Positions 49,313 through 56,756 of a DNA stretch of 64,000 nt are shown here, piece by piece. The translations under genes were made by a program, and so were the position numbers. Source of the DNA: an uncultured Collinsella sp. GTDB lineage: Bacteria; Actinomycetota; Coriobacteriia; Coriobacteriales; Coriobacteriaceae. The first letter of the stretch is position 1. Every line of letters begins with the position of its first letter. The notes beneath the pieces are model-generated. The model had not been told where the DNA came from. It saw nothing but the letters and a program-made list of their open reading frames with translations, and did no database searches. The DNA lies in contig CAUFBM010000010.1 of assembly GCA_959023295.1 (NCBI GenBank), positions 1 to 64,000 on the forward strand. Reading direction: 5' to 3'.

Positions 49313-49936
49313 TTACCCGTTCAGTACCATCAGCAAAGGCCTCATGAACTCGCGGCGTTTGGCAGTTTTAGAGTTCTCTTCTACAAGATCTTTCAGCCGC
49401 TGCATATCGAGCCCTCGCCCAAGCGCGTCGTTATAGGCATCGATGATTAATGAAGGGTCCTCGCAATCGAGGCAAAGATCGACAAGCGTACGCTCGGGCT
49501 TGGTTACCGGCAGGCCGTCGAGCCAAACGATATCCTGCTCAGCAATCTCGCGCTTTGCAAAAGAAAGGGATTTATTTCTTGTATTGATGCGCATGGGTGC
49601 GGTCATCCTGTAGGGAGACAGATAGAAATCGCCCATTTGCTGTAGGTTCGCCGCAGTCGTACCGCTCACGGCAATGCCATCCCACTGGCGCTTTCTCTCC
49701 CACGCGCAAAGGGAAGGATTGGTGAGCTTCCAAAGAGCGTTGAGCTCGTCGGTGTCTCGGCGCTGTGTTCCAGCCATCCGGTAGGCGCCGTGGCATATCC
49801 GCTCAAGACGCCCCGCACGGCATGAGTGCGCCAGTGCATCTCGAGAGATGTCCATGCGAGCCGCCTGGGCTGTGGTAAACACACCCTCGCTCTCGGAAAG
49901 CTCGCTTATCGCCGTTATGTTGCTAAAGTACTTCAT
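49313..49936 (-). CDS. Orphan AbiEi-type antitoxin-domain protein
   Basis: 207 residues from ATG at 49936. An N-terminal winged helix (ITAISELSESEGVFTTAQAARMDISRDAL, then RAGRLERICHGAYRM) is the AbiEi_4 antitoxin feature; the C-terminal domain has the LPVTKPERTLVDLCLD motif. AbiEi proteins repress abiE operons and neutralise the nucleotidyltransferase toxin AbiEii. No AbiEii gene follows. There is no ribosome binding site; a near-consensus promoter lies so close that the mRNA probably begins at the ATG. Confidence 0.82.
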   Translation of the reverse strand: MKYFSNITAISELSESEGVFTTAQAARMDISRDALAHSCRAGRLERICHGAYRMAGTQRRDTDELNALWKLTNPSLCAWERKRQWDGIAVSGTTAANLQQMGDFYLSPYRMTAPMRINTRNKSLSFAKREIAEQDIVWLDGLPVTKPERTLVDLCLDCEDPSLIIDAYNDALGRGLDMQRLKDLVEENSKTAKRREFMRPLLMVLNG

Positions 49937-49942
49937 GCTGCA

Positions 49943-49970
49943 ATTGTAGGATATTTTCATACTTTTGCAA
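49943..49970 (-). promoter_or_regulatory. Promoter of the AbiEi-like gene, probably leaderless
   Basis: On the minus strand TTGCAA (49970-49965), 16-base spacer, TACAAT (49948-49943), then six bases and the ATG. The expected transcription start is the A of the start codon. Confidence 0.6.
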
Positions 49971-50057
49971 CGTGATTTTGATTCCATATGATCGGCGTGC
50001 CCTGCTTACCCCATTTCTGCCACCGGTTTGCTACCGGCCCTCCATCCCCCACTATCG

Positions 50058-50237
50058 AGGTCTAATACTTTTCCCGAGAAGTGAACGGCCTATTTTGGGC
50101 CCCCGAACCATCCGCATTTTTCGGCCGTAAAATCGCAGGATTTCAGCACCGAAACCGCAGGAAACGACACTCTCAAAGTGTCGATGCTTCGAAGGTCCGT
50201 TTTAGCTCGTTCACTTCTCGGGAAAAGTATTAGACCT
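50058..50237. mobile_element. 180-bp MITE-like element with perfect 30-bp terminal inverted repeats
   Basis: Ends 50058-50087 and 50208-50237 are exact 30-bp inverted repeats (AGGTCTAATACTTTTCCCGA...GAAGTGAACG). The interior includes smaller foldbacks such as CGACACT-ctcaa-AGTGTCG. It encodes nothing. No clear target-site duplication is visible. It lies in the 432-base gap between the AbiEi-like gene and the unknown gene at 50369. Confidence 0.75.
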
Positions 50238-50368
50238 TGATTCTTTGCTGCCCCGAGGGCGCGCCGCTTCCTTCTCTGGAACCCTCACTAGCACTGGCAC
50301 CCCTAGCCGCTACGACCGCAAGCGTGCCTATAATGAGACATGTTTCCTAATGAGGAAGGAATCCAGAT

Positions 50369-51163
50369 ATGGACGAAACCCAGCTTGCTGATTTGAACGA
50401 TATCCAGGACTTTTTCAACCGTATCGACAACTCTTCTGTCCGGCCGATAGGCGTCAAGGACTTCATTGGATGGTGTAACGAGCCTTGCGACTATTATCCC
50501 AAAAGCAGCAAGTCTGACCCAGCCTATAGGCTGGGTCAGACCATATGCGCCTTGGAAAATCTTAGCAACGACAAACCCAAGGTAACCGAACGCATACTCG
50601 AAAATCTGGCTAGCCCTACAATTAGCGACACCAAAATGCCCCTTAGAGACAGGACGATGAAGTTGTTAGGTACCGAGGGTACAGAGCTTCTCTCCAGACT
50701 AGAGTACAAGCCGGGTAAGGTAGCACAAATACTAGAGAAAGAGCTGCCAGAGAACGTTGCCTTCTATTTCGCACTCAAGCTCAGACTCAAGGACTGTCCC
50801 GATGAGCAAGGATATTACCACTACCAGTTTGATGATAACGACAATACGATTGCACGAATCGATCCCCTCAAGCCCTTTACCGACAGCGCGCACGACAATT
50901 TAAACCAGCAATGGCATGTGCTCATCTCTGTGCTCGCATACCTTGATGTCGCCCACGCTTTAAGCAATGATCAGCACGAATATCATTGCCTCTATCCGCA
51001 CCTCAGTTCATACGATAAAGGGGACTTGAACAAGATGCGGCTGAAGCTGAAGAGCAGCCTGTCGTTAGAGGTTACGTCAGAGATTGGCAAAGTTACCAAC
51101 TACCCCTCTGAATCCATGATGACCTGGATAAAGGATGCGCTGGTCAAGCAAGAAGCCAAGTAA
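50369..51163 (+). CDS. Unknown protein with internal 30-bp palindrome
   Basis: 264 residues, ATG at 50369 (AGGAAGG 10 bases upstream). The soluble, mixed-charge product starts MDETQLADLNDIQDFFNRI. It contains RPIGVKDFIGWCNEPCDYYP and ends MMTWIKDALVKQEAK. No recognised motif, membrane segment or signal peptide. The codon use is more AT-rich than the surrounding genome. Codons 49-58 are spanned by a perfect palindrome (50512-50541). The location next to a MITE-like element, an AbiEi protein and a helicase suggests an acquired gene, possibly defence-related; that is inference. Confidence 0.7.
   Translation: MDETQLADLNDIQDFFNRIDNSSVRPIGVKDFIGWCNEPCDYYPKSSKSDPAYRLGQTICALENLSNDKPKVTERILENLASPTISDTKMPLRDRTMKLLGTEGTELLSRLEYKPGKVAQILEKELPENVAFYFALKLRLKDCPDEQGYYHYQFDDNDNTIARIDPLKPFTDSAHDNLNQQWHVLISVLAYLDVAHALSNDQHEYHCLYPHLSSYDKGDLNKMRLKLKSSLSLEVTSEIGKVTNYPSESMMTWIKDALVKQEAK
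50512..50541. repeat. Perfect 30-bp palindrome inside a coding region
   Basis: GTCTGACCCAGCC-TATA-GGCTGGGTCAGAC, symmetric over all 30 bases, inside the gene at 50369. It encodes part of KSDPAYRLGQT. The GGGTCAG half resembles the core of the 17196 and 27599 elements. Confidence 0.85.
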
Positions 51164-51195
51164 ACGAGACTGACCACACATCAGCCACGCAAAAC

Positions 51196-51957
51196 CTACT
51201 CCAGTCCTTGCCCGCTGTACTTCCCTGTCTCTGAGTCGTAGTTCAGCACGACGACCTCGCCGTGCTGAACTACGTTCCCGTCGATGTAGAAATGGCTGGC
51301 TCCGTCATGCCAGATACCGCGGTAGCCTGCAATGCCCGAGACCGCCTCGGTGTTGATGTGCCCGGCGATAACGTCCAGATAGAACTTGCGTCCCACGTAA
51401 TCGGGCGGCATCATGGTAAACGACTCGGTAGGCGTGCCCATCTTCCAGTAGTCCCCAGCTTCCTCGTCAACGCCGGCATGCACAAAGACCTGGCCGAAGG
51501 GGCTCTCGTAAAAGTAAGGGAGTTTGCGAACCCACGCGATGATGTCCGCGTGCTCGGCCTTTATGCGCTCAACCGTAAAGGCGTAGGCCTCCTCGAACTC
51601 CCTGAGCCTCAAAAGGTGCTTAACGTGTTTGAATGCCTCGGCGTCTAAGAAGCTCTTGGCCGTTGCCAGATTGCTGTCGGCAAGTATCCATGCCTGCGTG
51701 AAATTGGGGTCCTTCACCTCGTCAATGTACTCGAGGAACATCTCCTCGTGGTTGCCGCGCAGCGCTACGACGCGATCGCCGTACCGCTTTTGCAGGCCCA
51801 TGATGAGCTCGAAGACCCCGAGCGAATCGGGACCTCGGTCGCAGTAGTCGCCAAGCAAAACCAGCTTGGAGTCCTCGACATCGAGGTCGACGGTGGAAAG
51901 CGATGCCTTAAAGGCGTCCAAACACCCGTGAATGTCGCTCATAGCGTAGATATGCAC
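51196..51957 (-). CDS. PPP-type metallophosphatase (PrpE/ApaH-like)
   Basis: 253 residues from GTG at 51957 (GGGGG 6 bases upstream). Motifs of the PPP phosphatase group: AMSDIHGCLDAF (DxHG), LLGDYCDRGPDS (GDxxDRG) and LRGNHEEMFLEY (GNHE), then VFVHAGVD and VIAGHINTE. This set occurs in bacterial protein phosphatases (PrpA/B/E) and diadenosine tetraphosphatases. The substrate cannot be decided. It appears monocistronic, convergent with the gene at 50369. Confidence 0.9.
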   Translation of the reverse strand: MHIYAMSDIHGCLDAFKASLSTVDLDVEDSKLVLLGDYCDRGPDSLGVFELIMGLQKRYGDRVVALRGNHEEMFLEYIDEVKDPNFTQAWILADSNLATAKSFLDAEAFKHVKHLLRLREFEEAYAFTVERIKAEHADIIAWVRKLPYFYESPFGQVFVHAGVDEEAGDYWKMGTPTESFTMMPPDYVGRKFYLDVIAGHINTEAVSGIAGYRGIWHDGASHFYIDGNVVQHGEVVVLNYDSETGKYSGQGLE

Positions 51958-52338
51958 GTATGACCCCCCCTCGTTTGCGTCGGGACCCCACTCGTTTGCG
52001 CCATGCGGCACGGCGGCCCCTCTGATTTCGCGGGCGCCAGGCAGCTTTGCCCTGACGCGCCCTCAACGTTGACAATAAGTATATCTCGCCGTGCGGACAC
52101 AAATTTACCCTTGGGCTCTAACCGCTCGGCCTGCGCTTGCCTCAAAGACTGCCCATGCCCACCGCCACCCAAAAACTCATCCAACATTAATCTTGGCTCA
52201 AGAATCGCTTAATCTATAACTTGCACTATAGAGTTCGACCAAGGGCGGGGCGGCGCCGCGCAGCGCAGGCCGCCGAACGCAACGCTCGCGCCCGGGCAGA
52301 TCGTCCGGCGTCGCGCCCATCGAACGAAAGGACAGGTC
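51958..52338. other. Intergenic region between phosphatase and UBA-like genes
   Basis: No gene supported. The left part is the phosphatase upstream region with long GC-rich tracts. The right part has a promoter (see 52193-52220) and a GC-rich leader of about 115 bases before the ATG at 52339. Confidence 0.5.
52193..52220 (+). promoter_or_regulatory. Promoter candidate for the UBA-like gene and downstream two-component system
   Basis: TTGGCT, 16-base spacer, TATAAC; 118 bases before the ATG at 52339. Confidence 0.45.
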
Positions 52339-52881
52339 ATGGACGACCTCGAAAAAGTTGAAACCATCCGCACCAAGTGCAACGTGAGCTACACCGATGC
52401 CAAGGCCGCGCTCGACGCCGCCGACGGTAACGTCTTGGATGCCATCATTTGGCTCGAGTCGCAGGGCAAGACCCAGACCACGTCGGCGCACGCCGCCACC
52501 GAGTCCGCGCCAGTCGATGAGCCCTCGGCCGAGATGGTCGCCGCGCAGGCCGCCTACGAAAAGTCGAGCGAAAAGACCGACTTCTCCAAGAAGATGGACA
52601 GCGTGTGGGAGTACCTCAAAAAGCTCTTCCGCCTGAGCCTGGACACCAAGTTTATCGCCACGCGCCGCGATGCGATCATCCTCAACATCCCCATCCTGAT
52701 CCCCATCGTCGCGCTGTTTGCTTGGGGCGCCACGATATGGCTGATGCTGATTGGCCTGTTCTTTGGCATGCGCTACCGCATCGACAGCGACGGCGACGTG
52801 CCCGGCAGCATCAACAACCTTATGAATCACGCTGCCGATGCCGCGGACGACATCAAACAAAATCTGAACGACGACAAGTAA
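52339..52881 (+). CDS. UBA-like/DUF4342 membrane protein
   Basis: 180 residues. The N-terminal 45 residues form a UBA/TS-N-like three-helix domain (VETIRTKCNVSYTDAKAALDAADGNVLDAIIWLES), as in EF-Ts. A polar linker follows, then two membrane helices near residues 110-140 (IILNIPILIPIVALFAWGATIWLMLIGLFFGM) and a short acidic tail. This matches DUF4342-type proteins, common in Firmicutes and Coriobacteriia, function unknown. It precedes a response regulator by 18 bases, suggesting a shared transcript and a possible membrane role in the signalling system. Confidence 0.85.
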   Translation: MDDLEKVETIRTKCNVSYTDAKAALDAADGNVLDAIIWLESQGKTQTTSAHAATESAPVDEPSAEMVAAQAAYEKSSEKTDFSKKMDSVWEYLKKLFRLSLDTKFIATRRDAIILNIPILIPIVALFAWGATIWLMLIGLFFGMRYRIDSDGDVPGSINNLMNHAADAADDIKQNLNDDK

Positions 52882-52899
52882 TCGCAGACGGGGGCACGC

Positions 52900-53685
52900 A
52901 TGGCACGGATCCTGATCGTAGAGGACGAGGAGAAAATCGCCCGCTTTGTGACGCTCGAACTGGAGCACGAGGGCTACCAGGTGGAGCACGCCGCCGACGG
53001 CCGCACCGCCGTGGATCTGGCGCTGGAGCGCGACTACGATCTAATTCTGCTCGATGTGCTACTGCCGCAGCTCAACGGCATGGAGGTCCTGCGGCGTGTC
53101 CGCAAGCACAAGGACGTGCCGGTGATCATGGTCACCGCGCGCGATGCCGTGATGGATAAGGTTGCCGGGCTCGATGCCGGCGCCGACGATTACCTGACCA
53201 AGCCGTTTGCGATCGAGGAGCTGTTCGCACGGATCCGCGTGGCGCTGAAGCGCTCAGAGGCCGCGCGGACGGCTTCGGGCGTTGGCGGCGCCGGCGCCGG
53301 GGCTGGCGTAGCGAGCGGCACGGCCGCCGGTATCGCCACAATGTCCCCGGCAACCGACACGGCCCAGACCGCTGCCGCGCCCTCCCCCGCCGCGCTTACC
53401 GTTGACTCGGTTGCGCTCGACCCCAACCGCCGCGAAGTCACGGTCGGCGGCTCGCCCATCGCACTCACGGCTCGCGAGTTCGACGTCCTCGCCCTGCTTA
53501 TGGCGCATGCCGGCACCGTGCTCACGCGCGAGCGCATCGCGCACGAAGCACTGGGCTACGAATACGTGGGCGACACCAACAACGTCGACGTGCACATTGC
53601 GCACCTGCGCGCCAAGATCGAAGACGCCGGCAGCGCCCGCATCATCCAGACCGTGCGCGGGGTGGGCTATGTCTGCCGCGCGTAA
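52900..53685 (+). CDS. OmpR-family response regulator with long linker
   Basis: 261 residues. Receiver domain 1-~120 (LIVEDEEKIARFVTLELE; phospho-Asp in LILLDVLLPQLNG; Lys in YLTKPFAIEEL). The winged helix at ~165-260 contains ALTAREFDVLALLMAH and NNVDVHIAHLRAKIE. Between them is an Ala/Gly/Pro-rich linker of about 45 residues (VGGAGAGAGVASG...), longer than the usual 10-20. Its stop codon overlaps the kinase gene by 17 bases, so synthesis is coupled. Confidence 0.93.
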   Translation: MARILIVEDEEKIARFVTLELEHEGYQVEHAADGRTAVDLALERDYDLILLDVLLPQLNGMEVLRRVRKHKDVPVIMVTARDAVMDKVAGLDAGADDYLTKPFAIEELFARIRVALKRSEAARTASGVGGAGAGAGVASGTAAGIATMSPATDTAQTAAAPSPAALTVDSVALDPNRREVTVGGSPIALTAREFDVLALLMAHAGTVLTRERIAHEALGYEYVGDTNNVDVHIAHLRAKIEDAGSARIIQTVRGVGYVCRA

Positions 53686-54964
53686 CACCGAGGCCAAGCG
53701 CGTCACCTCCATCGCCCGCGCCATCAACTGGGGCTATATGTGGCGCCGCTTGATGAGCTACGTCTGGCTCGATCTGTTGCTGATGGTGATTGCGGCGGCG
53801 ATCCTCGTCTATGGATACAACCAGACGCTGCCCGACGGCGCGTTTACCGCAGGATGGATCCCCAACGCCACCGTTCGCGGCATGTCGCTGACGCCCGCAC
53901 GCGGCTGGGACCTGACAACGCTCACCTATACCGTCGAATTTGCGCGCATCACCAAGACTTTCCCCCTCGCACAGGACCTCGTCGCACTATGGCCTCTCTA
54001 CCTTGTCGTTGTGGGTTGGCAGGTCATCACCGTGCTCAACATGCTCGGCGGCGCCCGCCGCGTGCGCCGCACCATGGCACCGCTCAACGACTTGGCCTTG
54101 CGTGTGGATGAGCTCGGCCGCATGCAACTCGCCGGCGGCAAGATGGAAACGCTTGAGCAGGCCATCGAGCGCGCAAGCGTCGACTCGCCGAGCGTCACCA
54201 CCGGCGACGCCGACCTGGCAAGCATCGAGGTCGCGCTCAACCGCCTGCTGCGCCAGATGCAAGAGGCCAAGCTGCAGCAGATGCGCTTTGTCAACGACGC
54301 AAGCCACGAGCTGCGCACGCCCATCGCGGTGATTCAGGGCTACGTAAACATGCTCGACCGCTGGGGCAAAGACGACCCGGCCGTGCTGGCAGAATCCATC
54401 GCGTCCCTTAAGGCCGAAAGCGAGCACATGCAGGAGCTCGTGGAGCAGCTGCTGTTTTTGGCGCGCGGCGATGCCGGGCGCACGGTCCTGCGGCGTGCGC
54501 ATACCAACCTGGCCGCACTGGTCGGCGTGGTATGCGAGGAATCGCAGATGATCGATACCGAGCACACGTATCGACTGGCCTTTGACGCTGCGCTTGTCAG
54601 CGACCCGCGCTGCGACGCGCCCGTCGACGTGGCGCTCGTGAAGCAGGCCCTGCGCGTAATCGTGCAGAATGCCGCCAAGTATTCGGACGCGGGCACGCCC
54701 ATCACGTTTGGCGTGGCGCCGGATGCGGGCGCGGGCACGATCGACATAAACGTTGAGGACGAGGGCATCGGCATGAACCAGGAATCCGCAGCCCACGCGT
54801 TCGAGCGGTTCTACCGCGCCGACAACGCGCGCGATGCCGGCGCGCAGGGCTCGGGTCTGGGGCTTGCCATTGCCAAGTGGATCGTCGATAGCCATGGCGG
54901 TGTCATTGGCGTGACCTCGGTCGAGGGTGTCGGCAGCCGCTTTACGATTCGCCTGCCACGGTAG
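53669..54964 (+). CDS. Sensor histidine kinase
   Basis: 431 residues. ATG at 53669 lies inside the response regulator 3' end. Two membrane helices (about residues 24-45 and 112-132) flank an external domain of ~65 residues. The HisKA box is FVNDASHELRTPIAVIQGYV (phospho-His near residue 215); HATPase motifs are VIVQNAAKYSD, VEDEGIGM and GSGLGLAIAKWIV. It is an EnvZ/PhoR-like class I kinase; the signal is unknown. It ends in the bidirectional terminator at 54985-55018. Confidence 0.94.
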   Translation: MSAARNTEAKRVTSIARAINWGYMWRRLMSYVWLDLLLMVIAAAILVYGYNQTLPDGAFTAGWIPNATVRGMSLTPARGWDLTTLTYTVEFARITKTFPLAQDLVALWPLYLVVVGWQVITVLNMLGGARRVRRTMAPLNDLALRVDELGRMQLAGGKMETLEQAIERASVDSPSVTTGDADLASIEVALNRLLRQMQEAKLQQMRFVNDASHELRTPIAVIQGYVNMLDRWGKDDPAVLAESIASLKAESEHMQELVEQLLFLARGDAGRTVLRRAHTNLAALVGVVCEESQMIDTEHTYRLAFDAALVSDPRCDAPVDVALVKQALRVIVQNAAKYSDAGTPITFGVAPDAGAGTIDINVEDEGIGMNQESAAHAFERFYRADNARDAGAQGSGLGLAIAKWIVDSHGGVIGVTSVEGVGSRFTIRLPR

Positions 54965-54984
54965 GGATGCCCCTCGGCATAAAT

Positions 54985-55018
54985 AAAGGGATAGGGCCAC
55001 GCGGCTCTATCCCTTTTT
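54985..55018. terminator. Bidirectional terminator
   Basis: AAAGGGATAG / CTATCCCTTT stem, T5 on the plus strand; serves the kinase (plus) and the VOC gene (minus). Confidence 0.88.
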
Positions 55019-55040
55019 GCTAGCCATAGCAGCTCGTGCG

Positions 55041-55415
55041 CTACTCGCGGCACAGGTGCACGGCGAAGCCGGCGAACTCGCGCTTAAAGTACACGAGCTT
55101 GGTGCTACCGTCGGGCAGCAGCGCGCGCGACTCCTCGTTGACCTCGAGCCCGCGCTCGGCAAACCACTTCTCGGCCGCATCGATGTCGTTGACGGCAAAG
55201 CCAATGTGGCCCTTGGTGCCACGACCGTTCTGCTTCATAACCTCGACCAGCGAATCGTTAAAGTACGAAACCGGGGTCTCGATAACGGGCAGGCCCATCA
55301 TCGTCGAGAACAGCTCCGCGATTTCCAGGGCATCTGCCGGGTCGGTGGCGTTAATGCCCACATGGGCAACGCGCATGCCAAAGAGCTCGACCGGATTGGC
55401 GTTCTGCTCACTCAT
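55041..55415 (-). CDS. VOC-family protein (glyoxalase/epimerase fold)
   Basis: 124 residues from ATG at 55415, MSEQNANPVELFGMRVAHVGIN. Two beta-alpha-beta-beta-beta units (RVAHVGINATDPADALEIAELF and GHIGFAVNDIDAAEKWFAERG) with metal-type His/Glu positions. The family covers methylmalonyl-CoA epimerase, glyoxalase I and dioxygenases; the length and start resemble the epimerase group, but no adjacent mutase is present. It lies 11 bases downstream of an orphan PTS IIB gene and is likely co-transcribed. Confidence 0.85.
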   Translation of the reverse strand: MSEQNANPVELFGMRVAHVGINATDPADALEIAELFSTMMGLPVIETPVSYFNDSLVEVMKQNGRGTKGHIGFAVNDIDAAEKWFAERGLEVNEESRALLPDGSTKLVYFKREFAGFAVHLCRE

Positions 55416-55426
55416 ACAGTCAGCGC

Positions 55427-55714
55427 CTACTGAGCCATGACGTCGAGGACGGCCTTCTCGGCAGCGACGCGGTTCATGCCCGTCATGAAGGGCACGCCGC
55501 TCACGTACGGGCAGGTGAGGCCCTCGGGGGCAACGGTGGTGGCGATCAGCAGGTCGGCGCCCTCGTCGCAGTAGTCCTTGGCCTCGGAGATGGCACACTG
55601 CACGATCTCATACTTGCCGGCATAACCATTGGCGTCGAGCATGGTGGCGACCTTCTGGGCAACAAGCGTGGAAGTAGCAGCGCCAGCACCGCAAGCCAAA
55701 ACGATCTTCTTCAT
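55427..55714 (-). CDS. Orphan PTS galactitol/fructose-type IIB component
   Basis: 95 residues. MKKIVLACGAGAATSTLVAQKV has the phosphocysteine at residue 8 in the CGxGxATST loop of GatB-type IIB. DLLIATTVAPEG and a C-terminal amphipathic helix complete the Rossmann-like fold. No IIA or IIC gene is adjacent; instead it is followed by a VOC protein gene. ATG at 55714. Confidence 0.9.
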   Translation of the reverse strand: MKKIVLACGAGAATSTLVAQKVATMLDANGYAGKYEIVQCAISEAKDYCDEGADLLIATTVAPEGLTCPYVSGVPFMTGMNRVAAEKAVLDVMAQ

Positions 55715-55877
55715 AGGTAATGTCTCCCTTCATGGTTTACTTTAGGTAAGTGTACCGCAGCGAGCGATGGCACTCAGCCTCGATGAGCTTTTATGCCAGT
55801 TTGCTTGCGCGCTGCGTATAATACATCTAGTACGTGTTGTCATACCGCTCGCTTTATGAGCGACTAAGGATCCCAAT

Positions 55878-56501
55878 ATGCCCGATTCCCGCACACTCTG
55901 GACCGCCGTCGTTATCATCTGCATCGCCGTGTCGGTGTTCTTTAGCGTCAAAAAACGCACAACGTTCAAGCGCCTGCAGCAGCTTATGGCTGCCAAGCAG
56001 TGGGACGAGTTCGATCGTTTGCTCGACGGCAGACTCACCAGCATGCTGTACCCGCGCTACAACCGCGACTACCTGCGCCTGAACTCCTATCTGCTGCGCG
56101 AGGACCACAAGCGCGCCGATGAGATGTTCGATTTGCTGCTGGGGCTCAATCTGCCCAAGATGCAGCGCGTCGACCTGGTGATCAAAGCCTTTAACTACTA
56201 CGTTGGCCAGGAGGACCGCAAAAAGTCCAAGGAGCTTCTGCACGAGATCAAGGGCTTTGAGGGCGGTCAGGCCGAGGCGGTCGCACACGAATGCCAGCTG
56301 ATGTACGACACGATGATCCTCAAGCGCCACAACGACATTCCCGAGCTGGAGCGCATGCTCGAGGATGTTGGCGACGACCCGGTCAAGCGCTGCCGACTGG
56401 AGTACCTGCTGGCCCTGCAGTACCAGAACAAGGGCGACGAAGCCAAGTTCCAGGAGTTCCTGGAGAAGTCGGGCCAACACTCGATGGCCGTCAACGCGTA
56501 A
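55878..56501 (+). CDS. Membrane-anchored TPR-like protein
   Basis: 207 residues. One N-terminal transmembrane helix (TLWTAVVIICIAVSVFFSV, 6-24), then an all-helical, TPR-like domain (KQWDEFDRLLDGRL, YNRDYLRLNSYLL, ADEMFDLLLGL, LEYLLALQYQNKGDEAKFQEFLEK). ATG at 55878. Function unknown; probably a cytoplasmic-side scaffold. It is followed by tRNA-Leu. Confidence 0.8.
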   Translation: MPDSRTLWTAVVIICIAVSVFFSVKKRTTFKRLQQLMAAKQWDEFDRLLDGRLTSMLYPRYNRDYLRLNSYLLREDHKRADEMFDLLLGLNLPKMQRVDLVIKAFNYYVGQEDRKKSKELLHEIKGFEGGQAEAVAHECQLMYDTMILKRHNDIPELERMLEDVGDDPVKRCRLEYLLALQYQNKGDEAKFQEFLEKSGQHSMAVNA

Positions 56502-56532
56502 CGGACGGCTTGTGCTAGACTTCTAGTCTCAC

Positions 56533-56617
56533 GGGGGCGTGGCGGAATTGGCATACGCAGGAGACTTAAAATCTCTCGCCGCAAGGATTGTGGGTTCGAG
56601 TCCCACCGCCCCTACCA
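56533..56617 (+). tRNA. tRNA-Leu(UAA)
   Basis: 85 bases. Acceptor GGGGGCG / CGCCCCT with A73 and encoded CCA. Anticodon loop CTTAAAA gives anticodon UAA. A long variable arm (CTCGCCGCAAGGATTG) and T arm GTGGGTTCGAGTCCCAC are present, as in class II tRNA-Leu. Confidence 0.97.
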
Positions 56618-56685
56618 CATATTGTTTACGTGCCTGTGCCCCTTTGGGATGCGGGCTCGCTTCTTTTGGACGCCGGTGGGGCTCT

Positions 56686-56754
56686 AAGTTGCGGTGGAAT
56701 AGTTCCTGTTTTGGCAGTTTACCAGCCTATTTAGGAACTATTTCACCGCAACTT
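56686..56754. repeat. 69-bp palindromic element, AAGTTGCGGTG arms, second copy
   Basis: 22-bp inverted arms with one mismatch; same length (69) and outer arms as 5818-5886 but inner arm AGTTCCT. It abuts the stop codon of the exopolyphosphatase gene at 56757. Confidence 0.8.
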
Positions 56755-56756
56755 AT

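Noticed and set aside
50058..50237. Complete insertion sequence
   Set aside because: Only 180 bp with no transposase frame and no visible target duplication; called MITE-like instead.
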